From: CAZDAM01 sp964503595 | GTDB taxonomy: Bacteria > Muiribacteriota > UBA6191 | Length of the DNA: 49,949 bases | Reading direction: 5' to 3' | Assembly: GCA_964503595.1 (NCBI GenBank) | Contig: CAZDAM010000010.1 | Location: forward strand, 1 to 49,949 | Shown: positions 41,989 to 49,949 of the stretch, piece after piece | Layout: each line of letters starts with the position of its first letter | Numbering within the stretch: position 1 is the stretch's first letter | The notes under the pieces: generated by a model | Seen by the model: only the letters and a program-made list of their open reading frames with translations | The model's database searches: none | What the model was told of the DNA's origin: nothing | Program-made: the position numbers and the translations under genes

Positions 41989-43647
41989 ATGAGCCGCGGA
42001 CCGATTCAGCCACCCCAGGGAAATCAGCTTCATTGTGCCAACTGGCAGATTGAGGCTGCGTATCGCATGATTCAGCACAATCTGCATCCGGATGTTGCCG
42101 AGGACTGGCAAAACCTGATCGTATATGGAGGCAAAGGAAAAGCTGCCCGCAACTGGGAATGTTTTGAGACCATTTTACGGACCCTTCGGGATCTGAAACC
42201 GGATGAAACCCTTCTTGTTCAGTCTGGAAAACCGGTAGCAGTGTTTCCTTCCCACGAAGACGCCCCCCGGGTTCTGATTGCCAATTCCAATCTGGTACCG
42301 GATTGGGGAACCTGGGAAAAATTCCGCGATCTGGAAGATCGGGGACTGATGATGTACGGCCAGATGACAGCCGGCTCCTGGATTTATATCGGAACTCAGG
42401 GAATTCTGCAGGGTACCTATGAAACTCTGGGAGCCGTGGCGCGTCGGCATTTCGGCGGGAGTCTGAAAGGAACCATCACCCTGACCGGGGGGCTGGGAGG
42501 GATGGGAGGAGCCCAGCCACTGGCAGTTACCATGAATGAAGGTATTGCCCTTTGCGTGGATTTGGATCGGGATCGGATTGAAAAAAGGATCCGCGATCGC
42601 TATCTGGACGTTCTGGCTGAGGATCTGGACCATGCTCTCAGATTGGCAGAGGATGCGAAAGCAGCGAAAAAACCCCTCTCGATCGGTATTCTTGGTAACT
42701 GTGCTCATATTTTTCCGGCGATTCTGGAACGGGGTTTTCCTGTTGATATTGTGACGGACCAGACTTCCGCTCATGACATGCTGCATGGTTATGTGCCCCA
42801 TCAGGTGTCATATAGCGAGGCCTTGAAGCTGCGTGAAGAAAGGCCAGAAGAATACATCCGCCTGTCCAGGGAAACCGCGGTTGTCCACTGCCAGTCCATC
42901 CTGGATTACCAGAAAAAAGGGTCGATCTGCTTTGATTACGGCAATAACCTGAGAGGGGAAGCTCAGGAAAACGGTCTTGAAAATGCCTTTGATTATCCAG
43001 GTTTTGTGCCGGCTTATATCCGTCCTTTGTTCTGTGAGGGTTCCGGCCCTTTCAGATGGGTCGCCCTCTCCGGAGACCCCAGGGATATTGCCGTCACGGA
43101 TCAGGCTGTTTTAGATACATTTCCCAATGATGAGCACCTGAAACGCTGGATTACTATGGCGAAGGAAAGGGTGGCTTTTCAGGGCTATCCTTCCCGGATT
43201 TGCTGGTTCAAATATGGAGAGCGGGAAAAGATGGGCGAGGTCCTGAACAATCTGGTCCGGGATGGAAAAGTCAGCGCCCCGATTGTGATTGGAAGGGATC
43301 ATCTGGATTGTGGTTCGGTGGCTTCTCCAAACCGGGAGACCGAAGCCATGCTGGATGGCTCGGATGCGATTGCCGACTGGCCTCTTCTGAATGCCATGAT
43401 CAACTCTGTCAACGGAGCGACCTGGGTCAGTCTGCACCATGGAGGTGGAGTGGGGATTGGAAAATCCATTCACGCTGGCATGGTCATCGTTGCTGATGGA
43501 AGTGAAGCTGCGGCCAGACGTCTGAAGCGTGTTTTAACCTCAGATCCGGGAATGGGGATTGTCAGGCATGTGGACGCAGGCTATCCCGAAGCCAGATCTG
43601 CAGCTCTGCGTCATGGGGTGAATGTTCCCATGGGAGTTTCAGAATGA
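41989..43647 (+). CDS. hutU: urocanate hydratase
   Basis: Urocanase converts urocanate to 4-imidazolone-5-propanoate in histidine catabolism, using tightly bound NAD+. ACGGAGGAT precedes the ATG, and the product is 552 residues, the normal length. Family motifs include TLTGGLGGMGGAQPLAVTMN, IVTDQTSAHD and FDYGNNLRGEA. Others are DHLDCGSVASPNRETE and WVSLHHGGGVGIGKS, then MVIVADG. The stop overlaps the hutI start by four bases (ATGA). No hutH or hutG lies in the window, so the remaining steps would be encoded elsewhere or be absent. Confidence 0.97.
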   Translation: MSRGPIQPPQGNQLHCANWQIEAAYRMIQHNLHPDVAEDWQNLIVYGGKGKAARNWECFETILRTLRDLKPDETLLVQSGKPVAVFPSHEDAPRVLIANSNLVPDWGTWEKFRDLEDRGLMMYGQMTAGSWIYIGTQGILQGTYETLGAVARRHFGGSLKGTITLTGGLGGMGGAQPLAVTMNEGIALCVDLDRDRIEKRIRDRYLDVLAEDLDHALRLAEDAKAAKKPLSIGILGNCAHIFPAILERGFPVDIVTDQTSAHDMLHGYVPHQVSYSEALKLREERPEEYIRLSRETAVVHCQSILDYQKKGSICFDYGNNLRGEAQENGLENAFDYPGFVPAYIRPLFCEGSGPFRWVALSGDPRDIAVTDQAVLDTFPNDEHLKRWITMAKERVAFQGYPSRICWFKYGEREKMGEVLNNLVRDGKVSAPIVIGRDHLDCGSVASPNRETEAMLDGSDAIADWPLLNAMINSVNGATWVSLHHGGGVGIGKSIHAGMVIVADGSEAAARRLKRVLTSDPGMGIVRHVDAGYPEARSAALRHGVNVPMGVSE

Positions 43648-44897
43648 AGCGGGCGGTCATTCACTGTTCCCAGCTTGTGACCATGGCAACCCATGGTTCA
43701 CGGAAACCTTGTCGAGGGCCAGAGCTCAAGGAGGTCGGAGCCATCAAGGATGGGGCGATTATTACGGACGGTAGCCGGATTTATGCAGTGGGGACGACGT
43801 ATTCCCTCAAGGAAAAGCTCAAAGAAGTTCCTGAGGAGAATATTGTGGATGCCCGGGGCCATGTGGTTATGCCTGGTTTTGTGGATTCTCATACGCATGC
43901 GATTTTTGCCGGAACCCGGGAAAAGGAATTTCACTGGCGGGTACAGGGTAAGCCCTACATGGAAATTCTGGCTGAAGGTGGTGGAATCCTGGAGTCCCGC
44001 AGGGCCTTTCAGGAAAGTTCCGATGAGGCCATTCTGAGTGAATCCAGTGCCCGTTTTGCCCGTATGCTGCAAATGGGAACCACTACGGTTGAAGTCAAAT
44101 CCGGTTACGGGCTCAGTACAGATCAGGAAATTCGGACACTGGAGCTTTTAAGCCAGCTTCAGGCCAGAGAAAGCATAGAGATTCATCCGACCTTCATGGG
44201 GGCACATGCAGTTCCTCCGGAGTTCAAGAGGGATCCGGACAGCTATGTCGCTTTGGTGATCAATGAGATGCTTCCCATTATTGCCCGCAGAAAACTGGCA
44301 ACTTTTCAGGATGTTTTCTGCGAAGCCGGAGTTTTCACGGTGGAGCAGACGGAAAAGATTCTCCAGAAAGGCCTGGACTATGGTCTGAAACCACGGCTTC
44401 ACTGTGATGAAATCGAGGCGATCGGAGCAACGGAGCTGGCCTGTTCCGTGGGGGCCCTGAGTGCCGACCATCTGGTTGCGGTGACAGAATCCGGCATGAA
44501 AGCCCTCGCGAATACGGATACGATTGCAAACCTTTTGCCGGGAACCGTCTATTCCCTGATGAAAAAAGCCCCGCCTGCCAGAAAGATGATTGAGGCTGGC
44601 TGTGCGATTGGGCTTGCCACGGACTGCAATCCGGGTAGCTGCTACACCGAATCCATGCCAATGATTCTGTCCCTAGCTAGCACCCTGCTCAAGCTTAGCG
44701 CTGAGGAAGCTCTGGTTGCGGCGACATTCAACGGAGCCTGCGCTTTGGGTCAGCAGGAAAGAATCGGATCTCTTGAAATGATGAAGGAAGCAGATCTGCT
44801 CCTGCTTCACTGCAAGGACTACCGGGAGCTGGCCTATCATTTCGGGATCAATCCCGTGGCCAGAGTGATGAAATCAGGGGAGTGGGTTGTTTCGTGA
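43644..44897 (+). CDS. hutI: imidazolonepropionase
   Basis: HutI hydrolyses imidazolone propionate to N-formimino-L-glutamate. The 417-residue amidohydrolase has metal ligands in PGFVDSHTHAIFAG and GAHAVPPEF, with HCDEIEAIGATELA and ATDCNPGSCYTESM further on. VEVKSGYGLS and ADHLVAVTESG are also typical. It starts in the hutU stop (ATGA). Its own stop overlaps the dnaE start (GTGA), so the catabolic genes and the polymerase gene form one translationally coupled string. Confidence 0.97.
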   Translation: MKRAVIHCSQLVTMATHGSRKPCRGPELKEVGAIKDGAIITDGSRIYAVGTTYSLKEKLKEVPEENIVDARGHVVMPGFVDSHTHAIFAGTREKEFHWRVQGKPYMEILAEGGGILESRRAFQESSDEAILSESSARFARMLQMGTTTVEVKSGYGLSTDQEIRTLELLSQLQARESIEIHPTFMGAHAVPPEFKRDPDSYVALVINEMLPIIARRKLATFQDVFCEAGVFTVEQTEKILQKGLDYGLKPRLHCDEIEAIGATELACSVGALSADHLVAVTESGMKALANTDTIANLLPGTVYSLMKKAPPARKMIEAGCAIGLATDCNPGSCYTESMPMILSLASTLLKLSAEEALVAATFNGACALGQQERIGSLEMMKEADLLLLHCKDYRELAYHFGINPVARVMKSGEWVVS

Positions 44898-47800
44898 GTC
44901 GATCCTTTGTCCATCTTCATGTCCATTCCGAATACAGTCTTCTGCAATCCTCAGCCCGGATCAAGGATCTGGCCCGAATTGCCGGGGAGCAGGGCTCAGA
45001 AGCTCTGGCCATTACCGACTACGGGGCCATGTTCGGAGCGATTGAACTGACCAATGCTCTTAAGGGGGGCCCGAAACCAATCTTTGGTTTTGAAGGCATG
45101 CATACGGTGGGCTCCCGTCATAATCGTCGTCTTCAGCCGGTCCAGGAAAACCACACCCTGGTTTTTCTGGCCAAAACCTTTGAAGGTTATGAAGCTTTGA
45201 TGAAGCTCTCTTCCAGAGGGCATACGGAAGGCAGTTTTCAGGATGTCCCCAGAATTGATGATGAACTCCTGAATACCTATCACAGGGATGTCATTGCCAT
45301 TCTGCCCCAGGCCAGAGGGAGGCTCAAATGGCATCTGAAGAAAGGGGAAAGGCAGCAGGCCCATCTTTATATCCGCTCGATGATTGAGCGTTATGGACGG
45401 GAGAATGTCTTTTTGGAAGTTCTGAACCACGGGCTTTCGGAAGAGGTCGAACTCAATCAGGTTTTCCGGGAAATGGCCCGGGAGGAAAAGATCGAACTGG
45501 TAGCGACCAATGATGTCTATTACACCAGAAGGGAAGATGCTGAAGCCCATGAGATCCTGATGGCGATCCGCGAAAAGATGACGCTTTCAGATCCTCGTCG
45601 CCCCAGAATGCCTTCTTCTGAGTACTTCTTTAAATCTCCGGATGAAATGTGGGCGCTTTTTGAAGGTTATGAGGATGCCTGCGAGAACACACTCAGAATT
45701 GCGGGTATGTGCAATGCGGGTCTGAAGTTTGGTGAGCTCTACCTGCCAAGACTTCCTCTGCCCGAGGATGTGACCCGTCTGGATTCTCTTTCCATATCCG
45801 GGACTTCGGATGTTTCCGGGCTTGAAAATGCGGACTGGGTGGAGGCCGAACTGGATCGGGAAATCCGTTCGATTGCCCTGAACCTTTTTCCTCTGGAATT
45901 GAGGGATTCGGAAAAACTCCTTAGCGGTTCCTATCGTTCTGTTCTGGTGGACAAGAGCATTCGTCCTTCCGAATCCCTGACTCTTAGTCGTTTGCAGAAG
46001 CTTCCGGAAGAGCTGGGTCCCTGGCTGAGAACCCTTTGTGACGGGATTGAGGATCTGAAGCTGATTGAAGGGGATGAAGACGGGCTTTTCTCCCTGGTTT
46101 CATCCGGACCGGTGGATCAGAAGAAGCTGGCCCAGGTTTTGAAGCGCTTTGAGGAAATGGCGGTCAGACTCTGTCCGATTGGTATGAAACGCCACTCGGA
46201 TACTATTTGGTTGGACTATGGGAAAGAGCAGTTAAACCCTCAAAAAATGCCGGAAGGGGCTCCGGCCAGACTCCTTGATTCGCTAAAAGAGATTCCCTTT
46301 GCCATCGAACTGAGACGCTTCTGCCTTAAGAGGATTCCTTTTCGCTACGAAAAGATCGAAAGCTCGATCCGTGAGGTGATTGAGGCGCAGGAAAAGGCCA
46401 ACAAGGAAGCTGGAAGCCTGATCAAACCTCTGGATATCATTCTGGATGAGAGGCTTGATTTTGAGCTGAACGTCATCAAGATCATGGGTTTTTCGGCTTA
46501 CTTTCTGATTGTGGCAGATTTTATCAATGCCTCTAAGGATGTTGGAATTCCGGTCGGGCCGGGCCGGGGATCGGCTGCTGGGGCTCTGGTGGCCTATCTG
46601 ACGGGGATTACCGATATCTGCCCCCTGCGTTATGGACTCTATTTTGAGAGGTTTTTGAATCCGGAGCGGATTTCCATGCCGGATATTGATATTGATTTCT
46701 GCTTTCGCCGCAGGGAGGAGTCGATTGAATACTGCCGCAAGCTTTACGGAGATGAGAAGGTTGCTCACATTGTGACTTTCGGGCGTCTTAAGACCAAAGC
46801 GGTACTAAAAGATGTGGCCAGGGTCCTGGAGGTTCCCTTTCAGGAAGCCAATGAAATTTCCAAGGCTGTTCCCGAGGATCCGAAAATCAAGAATCTGGAT
46901 ATGGCTTTGGAGGCATCGGCGGAACTCAGAAGATGGGCCGATCAGTATCCCCAGCTTTTTGATGTTGCCCGCCGCCTTGCCAATCTTGCCCGCCAGACAG
47001 GTCTTCATGCCGCCGGAATTGTTATTTCTCCCGATGATGTGGATGCCTATGTTCCGGTATGTGGCAGCGGGACGGATCGTGCCACCCAGTTTGATGGGGG
47101 AGTTCTGGAGTCCCAGGGACTTCTGAAAATGGATTTTCTGGGACTTTCTACTCTGACGGTGATTCAGGATGCGGTTCAGATGATCCGGAAAAGCCGCGGG
47201 ATTGAACTTGATATCAATGAGATACCTCTTGATGATCCCAAGGTCTTTGACATGCTTTGCCGGGCCCATACTGCCGGACTTTTTCAGGTTGACTCCCGAC
47301 TGTTCCAGGGCATTCTGCGCGATATGCAACCCAAGCGTTTTGAGGACATCATTGCTCTTGTGGCTCTGGGGCGTCCGGGCCCGCTGGGCTCCGGCATGGT
47401 GGATACCTACTGTGAAGGTTCACGCGATGCCTCCACGGTGACTTATCCGCATGCCATGCTCGAAGAGCTTCTGGAAGAAACCTACGGGGTGATTCTGTAT
47501 CAGGAGCAGGTGATGAATTCGGCGGTGATTCTGGCCGGATACACCATGGCCCAGGCCGATCAGCTGCGCCGCGCCATGGGAAAAAAGAAACCCGAAGAAA
47601 TGAAGATGCACCGCGATATCTTCATGTCAGGTGGTCTGAAGAGAGGAATTCCCGAAGAGAAATCCTCCGAGATTTTTGATCTGATTGCCAAGTTTGCCGA
47701 ATACGGTTTCAACAAATCCCATTCGGCCTGCTACGGAATGATCTGCTATCAGACCTGCTGGCTCAAGGCCAATTACCCGGCTGAATTCATGGCTGCGGCC

Positions 47801-48913
47801 ATGACGGACAAAATCGACAACCAGGTTCAGCTGGCCTATCTGCATGAAGACTGCAAGCGTATGGGTATCGAATTTCTCCCCGCGGACATCAACCAGTCCG
47901 AGCTTTATTTCAGTGTGAGGGGTGAAGCGATTGTCTACGGACTTGGGGCGGTCAAGGAGGTTGGGACCAGAGCGGTGGAAACCATGATTGCCGGACGGGA
48001 AAAGAAACCCTATCAGTCCTTGAGGGATTTCTGTTCCCGACTGGATCCTGCTCTGGTGAGTAAAAAGGCCATTGAAAACCTGATCAAGGTCGGGGCTTTT
48101 GATTCTCTGGGAGGACAAAGGGGAGCCTATCTCGAAGTTCTGGATCGCTATGTCGCAGAATCAGTCGAGTTTCAGCGTACCTTAAGATCCGGTCAGCGCA
48201 TGCTTTTCAAGCCGGATTTCAGCAAGGATGATCTTCCCCGGAAAACGATTTCTTCAAGGGTTGAGGAGCTGGCCTGGGAGAAAGCCCTCACCGGAATCTG
48301 GTTTTCCGGCCATCCCCTGGATGAATACAGGCTCTGGCTGGAATCGGCCTGTCAGAAAACGATTCGGGATGTTCTGGATGGGGAAGACGGGCCAGTGGTT
48401 CTTGGGGGGATGATTTCCGGGTTTGAGAGAAGGATCAACAAGGATGGGGAGGACTGGATCCGCTTCCGCCTCAGCGATTTTTCCGCATCCATCGACTGTA
48501 TGGTTTATGCGAGAGAGTTCAAGCGGGTGACTTTCAAGGTTCTGGATGATCAGGTTGTTGTTGTCTATGGCATGCGGCGGCAGTCCTCCGGCAATTTCAG
48601 ACCCGGCTTTCAGGCTCAGGAGATGGAGCTGGTGCCGCGTCTGCATGATTCGGCCCGCTGGAATCTGGAATTCAATCTTTATCTTCAGAGTCAGGATGTA
48701 ACGGATGAACTGATCCGGCAGATCAAGTATCTTGTGGCCCAGAAGAGCGGGAAGCAGAAGCTTGGGATATTCTGCAAAACCCAGGGCTATGAAGTTGAAC
48801 TTGGCATGAAAACCCGGATTGAAGCCTCCCTGGAGGGCTACAGGCAGCTTGCTGATGCTCTGGGCTCTTCCCGGCTTGGAATCCGTCTCATGCCTCCGGT
48901 TTCGGGGCGTTGA
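44894..48913 (+). CDS. dnaE: DNA polymerase III alpha subunit (DnaE), expanded
   Basis: This is the replicative C-family polymerase, 1339 residues from the GTG at 44894 (GTGA overlap with hutI; AGGGGAG upstream). A GTG four codons earlier is the alternative start. The PHP domain opens H9-x-H11 (HLHVHSEYS), but the usual TDH is TDY at 41-43. The palm motifs are GFSAYFLIVADF, VGPGRGSAAGALVAY, PDIDIDF (about 595) and LKMDFLGLST (about 745). IILYQEQVM-like, LRRAMGKKKPEEM and YGFNKSHSACYG complete the core. A helix-hairpin-helix region and an OB fold follow. About 195 residues more than E. coli lie between PHP and palm (about 293-518). Confidence 0.95.
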   Translation: MSRSFVHLHVHSEYSLLQSSARIKDLARIAGEQGSEALAITDYGAMFGAIELTNALKGGPKPIFGFEGMHTVGSRHNRRLQPVQENHTLVFLAKTFEGYEALMKLSSRGHTEGSFQDVPRIDDELLNTYHRDVIAILPQARGRLKWHLKKGERQQAHLYIRSMIERYGRENVFLEVLNHGLSEEVELNQVFREMAREEKIELVATNDVYYTRREDAEAHEILMAIREKMTLSDPRRPRMPSSEYFFKSPDEMWALFEGYEDACENTLRIAGMCNAGLKFGELYLPRLPLPEDVTRLDSLSISGTSDVSGLENADWVEAELDREIRSIALNLFPLELRDSEKLLSGSYRSVLVDKSIRPSESLTLSRLQKLPEELGPWLRTLCDGIEDLKLIEGDEDGLFSLVSSGPVDQKKLAQVLKRFEEMAVRLCPIGMKRHSDTIWLDYGKEQLNPQKMPEGAPARLLDSLKEIPFAIELRRFCLKRIPFRYEKIESSIREVIEAQEKANKEAGSLIKPLDIILDERLDFELNVIKIMGFSAYFLIVADFINASKDVGIPVGPGRGSAAGALVAYLTGITDICPLRYGLYFERFLNPERISMPDIDIDFCFRRREESIEYCRKLYGDEKVAHIVTFGRLKTKAVLKDVARVLEVPFQEANEISKAVPEDPKIKNLDMALEASAELRRWADQYPQLFDVARRLANLARQTGLHAAGIVISPDDVDAYVPVCGSGTDRATQFDGGVLESQGLLKMDFLGLSTLTVIQDAVQMIRKSRGIELDINEIPLDDPKVFDMLCRAHTAGLFQVDSRLFQGILRDMQPKRFEDIIALVALGRPGPLGSGMVDTYCEGSRDASTVTYPHAMLEELLEETYGVILYQEQVMNSAVILAGYTMAQADQLRRAMGKKKPEEMKMHRDIFMSGGLKRGIPEEKSSEIFDLIAKFAEYGFNKSHSACYGMICYQTCWLKANYPAEFMAAAMTDKIDNQVQLAYLHEDCKRMGIEFLPADINQSELYFSVRGEAIVYGLGAVKEVGTRAVETMIAGREKKPYQSLRDFCSRLDPALVSKKAIENLIKVGAFDSLGGQRGAYLEVLDRYVAESVEFQRTLRSGQRMLFKPDFSKDDLPRKTISSRVEELAWEKALTGIWFSGHPLDEYRLWLESACQKTIRDVLDGEDGPVVLGGMISGFERRINKDGEDWIRFRLSDFSASIDCMVYAREFKRVTFKVLDDQVVVVYGMRRQSSGNFRPGFQAQEMELVPRLHDSARWNLEFNLYLQSQDVTDELIRQIKYLVAQKSGKQKLGIFCKTQGYEVELGMKTRIEASLEGYRQLADALGSSRLGIRLMPPVSGR

Positions 48914-49749
48914 TGGCTCAAAGGATCCGAGGTTGTTTCGATGCTTTGGCCTTTCTGAACGTTTCAGGCACCCTGATTCAGCTTTTTCTTGAAGAAAATG
49001 CCCTGATTGCCCTGTCTCTTCATTTTCGCTGGCAATTTGCCTGGGTGGGGCCCTGGTATCAGAAAATGGCTCTGGTGTCCTGTGAAAAGCCCCTGAAGGT
49101 GGCAGTCCTGAATGTTCTGACGGCAAACCCGAGTCCTGATAAAGTGACCGGCTGGCTGGCAAAGCAGGAGCTGGATTTTATCGGGCTTCTGGAAGTTGAT
49201 TCCGCCTGGGTAAAAAGGCTGAAGAAGCTGGAGGAGATTTTTCCGTATCAGGTGGAAGAGCCGATGCCGGATAATTTCGGGCTGATGTTCTTAAGCCGCT
49301 ATCCGGTTCAGAGCCATTCCGTGCTTCAGTATGCCTTTGATACACCGATCAGTCTTGAAGTGAATCTGGCCCTGCCTGATGGTCAGGAAGTTCTGGTCCT
49401 GCTGACTCATCCGGTACCACCTTTAGGAGAGGGCTATATTCTGAGAAATGCCCAGCTCAACGGAATGATTGAGCGACTCCGGTACAATCGCAAACCGGTC
49501 ATTCTGATGGGTGATTTCAATCTGTCCATGGGGGAGAGACTGCACGATTTCCTCACTCTTCGGACAGGACTGAAGAACTGTCGCCAGGGTTTTGGCTGGC
49601 TTCCCAGCTGGCAGGCAGATTCTATTCTGGGCATCCCGATTGACCATATTTTCACAAGCCAGGATTTTGGCACAATGGATTTTTCCATTGGAGAAGATGT
49701 GGGTTCCGATCATCGCCCTGTTCTGGCGGATTTATGCCTCAGAGGGTAG
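48913..49749 (+). CDS. endonuclease/exonuclease/phosphatase (EEP) family protein
   Basis: The ATG at 48913 overlaps the dnaE stop by one base (TGATG), giving 278 residues. The DNase I-like fold has LKVAVLNVLTAN, then FIGLLEVDSAW (catalytic Glu). GLMFLSRYPV and LLTHPVPP come next, then ILMGDFNLSM (Asp and Asn) and the C-terminal GSDHRPVLADL (Asp-His). Similar proteins usually have N-terminal membrane helices, but here the first 60 residues are only moderately hydrophobic. Members act on DNA, phosphoinositides or other phosphodiesters. The coupling to dnaE could hint at a nucleic-acid substrate, which is speculation. Confidence 0.88.
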   Translation: MAQRIRGCFDALAFLNVSGTLIQLFLEENALIALSLHFRWQFAWVGPWYQKMALVSCEKPLKVAVLNVLTANPSPDKVTGWLAKQELDFIGLLEVDSAWVKRLKKLEEIFPYQVEEPMPDNFGLMFLSRYPVQSHSVLQYAFDTPISLEVNLALPDGQEVLVLLTHPVPPLGEGYILRNAQLNGMIERLRYNRKPVILMGDFNLSMGERLHDFLTLRTGLKNCRQGFGWLPSWQADSILGIPIDHIFTSQDFGTMDFSIGEDVGSDHRPVLADLCLRG

Positions 49750-49949
49750 GGTTGTCAGGGACTTTCTAATGAGGTTGGATCTGTTCTAAAGTTTGTGCGG
49801 GCCATTTTGGGATCGAATCAGGATAGATAGAGCAACTTGCAAAATTATGCAGCCAGATGGCTCCCTTTCGTTTTGCAGGTTGGAATCTGTCACGGGACGG
49901 ATTTTCTTTTGGAACATCCTTGACGGCTTTTTTTCAGGAAATTTTTTCT
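49750..49949. other. unassigned 3' end of the window
   Basis: No complete gene, hairpin terminator or RNA gene is evident. From 49857 a plus-strand frame starting MAPFRFAGWNLSRDG stays open to the window edge, and another from 49846 does the same. Neither has a ribosome-binding site or a recognisable motif, so I make no gene call. Confidence 0.3.

Overview
The window comes from a diderm, flagellated, type IV pilus-bearing bacterium of roughly mid GC (judged by eye). An outer membrane with LPS is implied by a Kdo transferase (waaA), an OmpA-family protein and a lipoprotein. Motility is implied by flgF/flgG, and twitching or pilus retraction by two PilT-family ATPases, a PilC/GspF platform protein and a prepilin-like protein. 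I cannot assign a phylum with confidence. The cmk-rpsA pair with an eight-domain S1, a DUF501 gene coupled to flgF, an ECF-type ThiT and the HNH-nuclease remnant would fit a deep-branching lineage (spirochaete-like, Riflebacteria-like or Bdellovibrionota-like); this is inference only.

Layout. 1-2.7 kb: the 5' end of an M32 carboxypeptidase, a small Cys-rich protein, and the pilT/pilU-like pair. 2.8-9.1 kb: metal-efflux permease, endonuclease III, a small zinc-ribbon-like protein, then rlmD-like, cmk and rpsA on the minus strand, ending in a strong terminator. 9.2-12.6 kb: an accessory-looking stretch with a lipoprotein, a VOC protein, an 11-bp tandem repeat and an AlbA_2/ATPase-type protein. 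12.8-15.1 kb: DUF501-flgF-flgG. 15.2-18.5 kb: rpsO-pnp, thiT and rpmB, with recognisable promoters and terminators. 18.7-23.7 kb: an amidase and a LysM protein facing a GT4 glycosyltransferase, waaA and a small basic protein. 23.7-24.2 kb: about 580 bp without an intact gene, holding a decayed HNH endonuclease. 24.3-36.1 kb: one long minus-strand run in the order trkA, trkH, HDOD protein, MBL hydrolase, adenylate cyclase, truA, xerC, J-domain protein, pilC, pilin. Many of its junctions overlap by 1-4 nt, so much of it is probably co-transcribed. 36.3-41.1 kb: a 1302-residue OmpA-family protein with a duplicated, unrecognised C-terminal module, and a haem-dependent N-demethylase-family protein. 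41.1-49.7 kb: a SAM-hydrolase-family gene divergent from a tightly coupled string hutU-hutI-dnaE-EEP phosphatase.

The most unusual items are the OmpA protein's tandem module, the ~195-residue expansion and altered PHP site of DnaE, the complementary motif losses in the two PilT paralogues, the cyclase/MBL/HDOD cassette, and the HNH pseudogene. I see no CRISPR array, rRNA, tRNA, intact insertion sequence or prophage.
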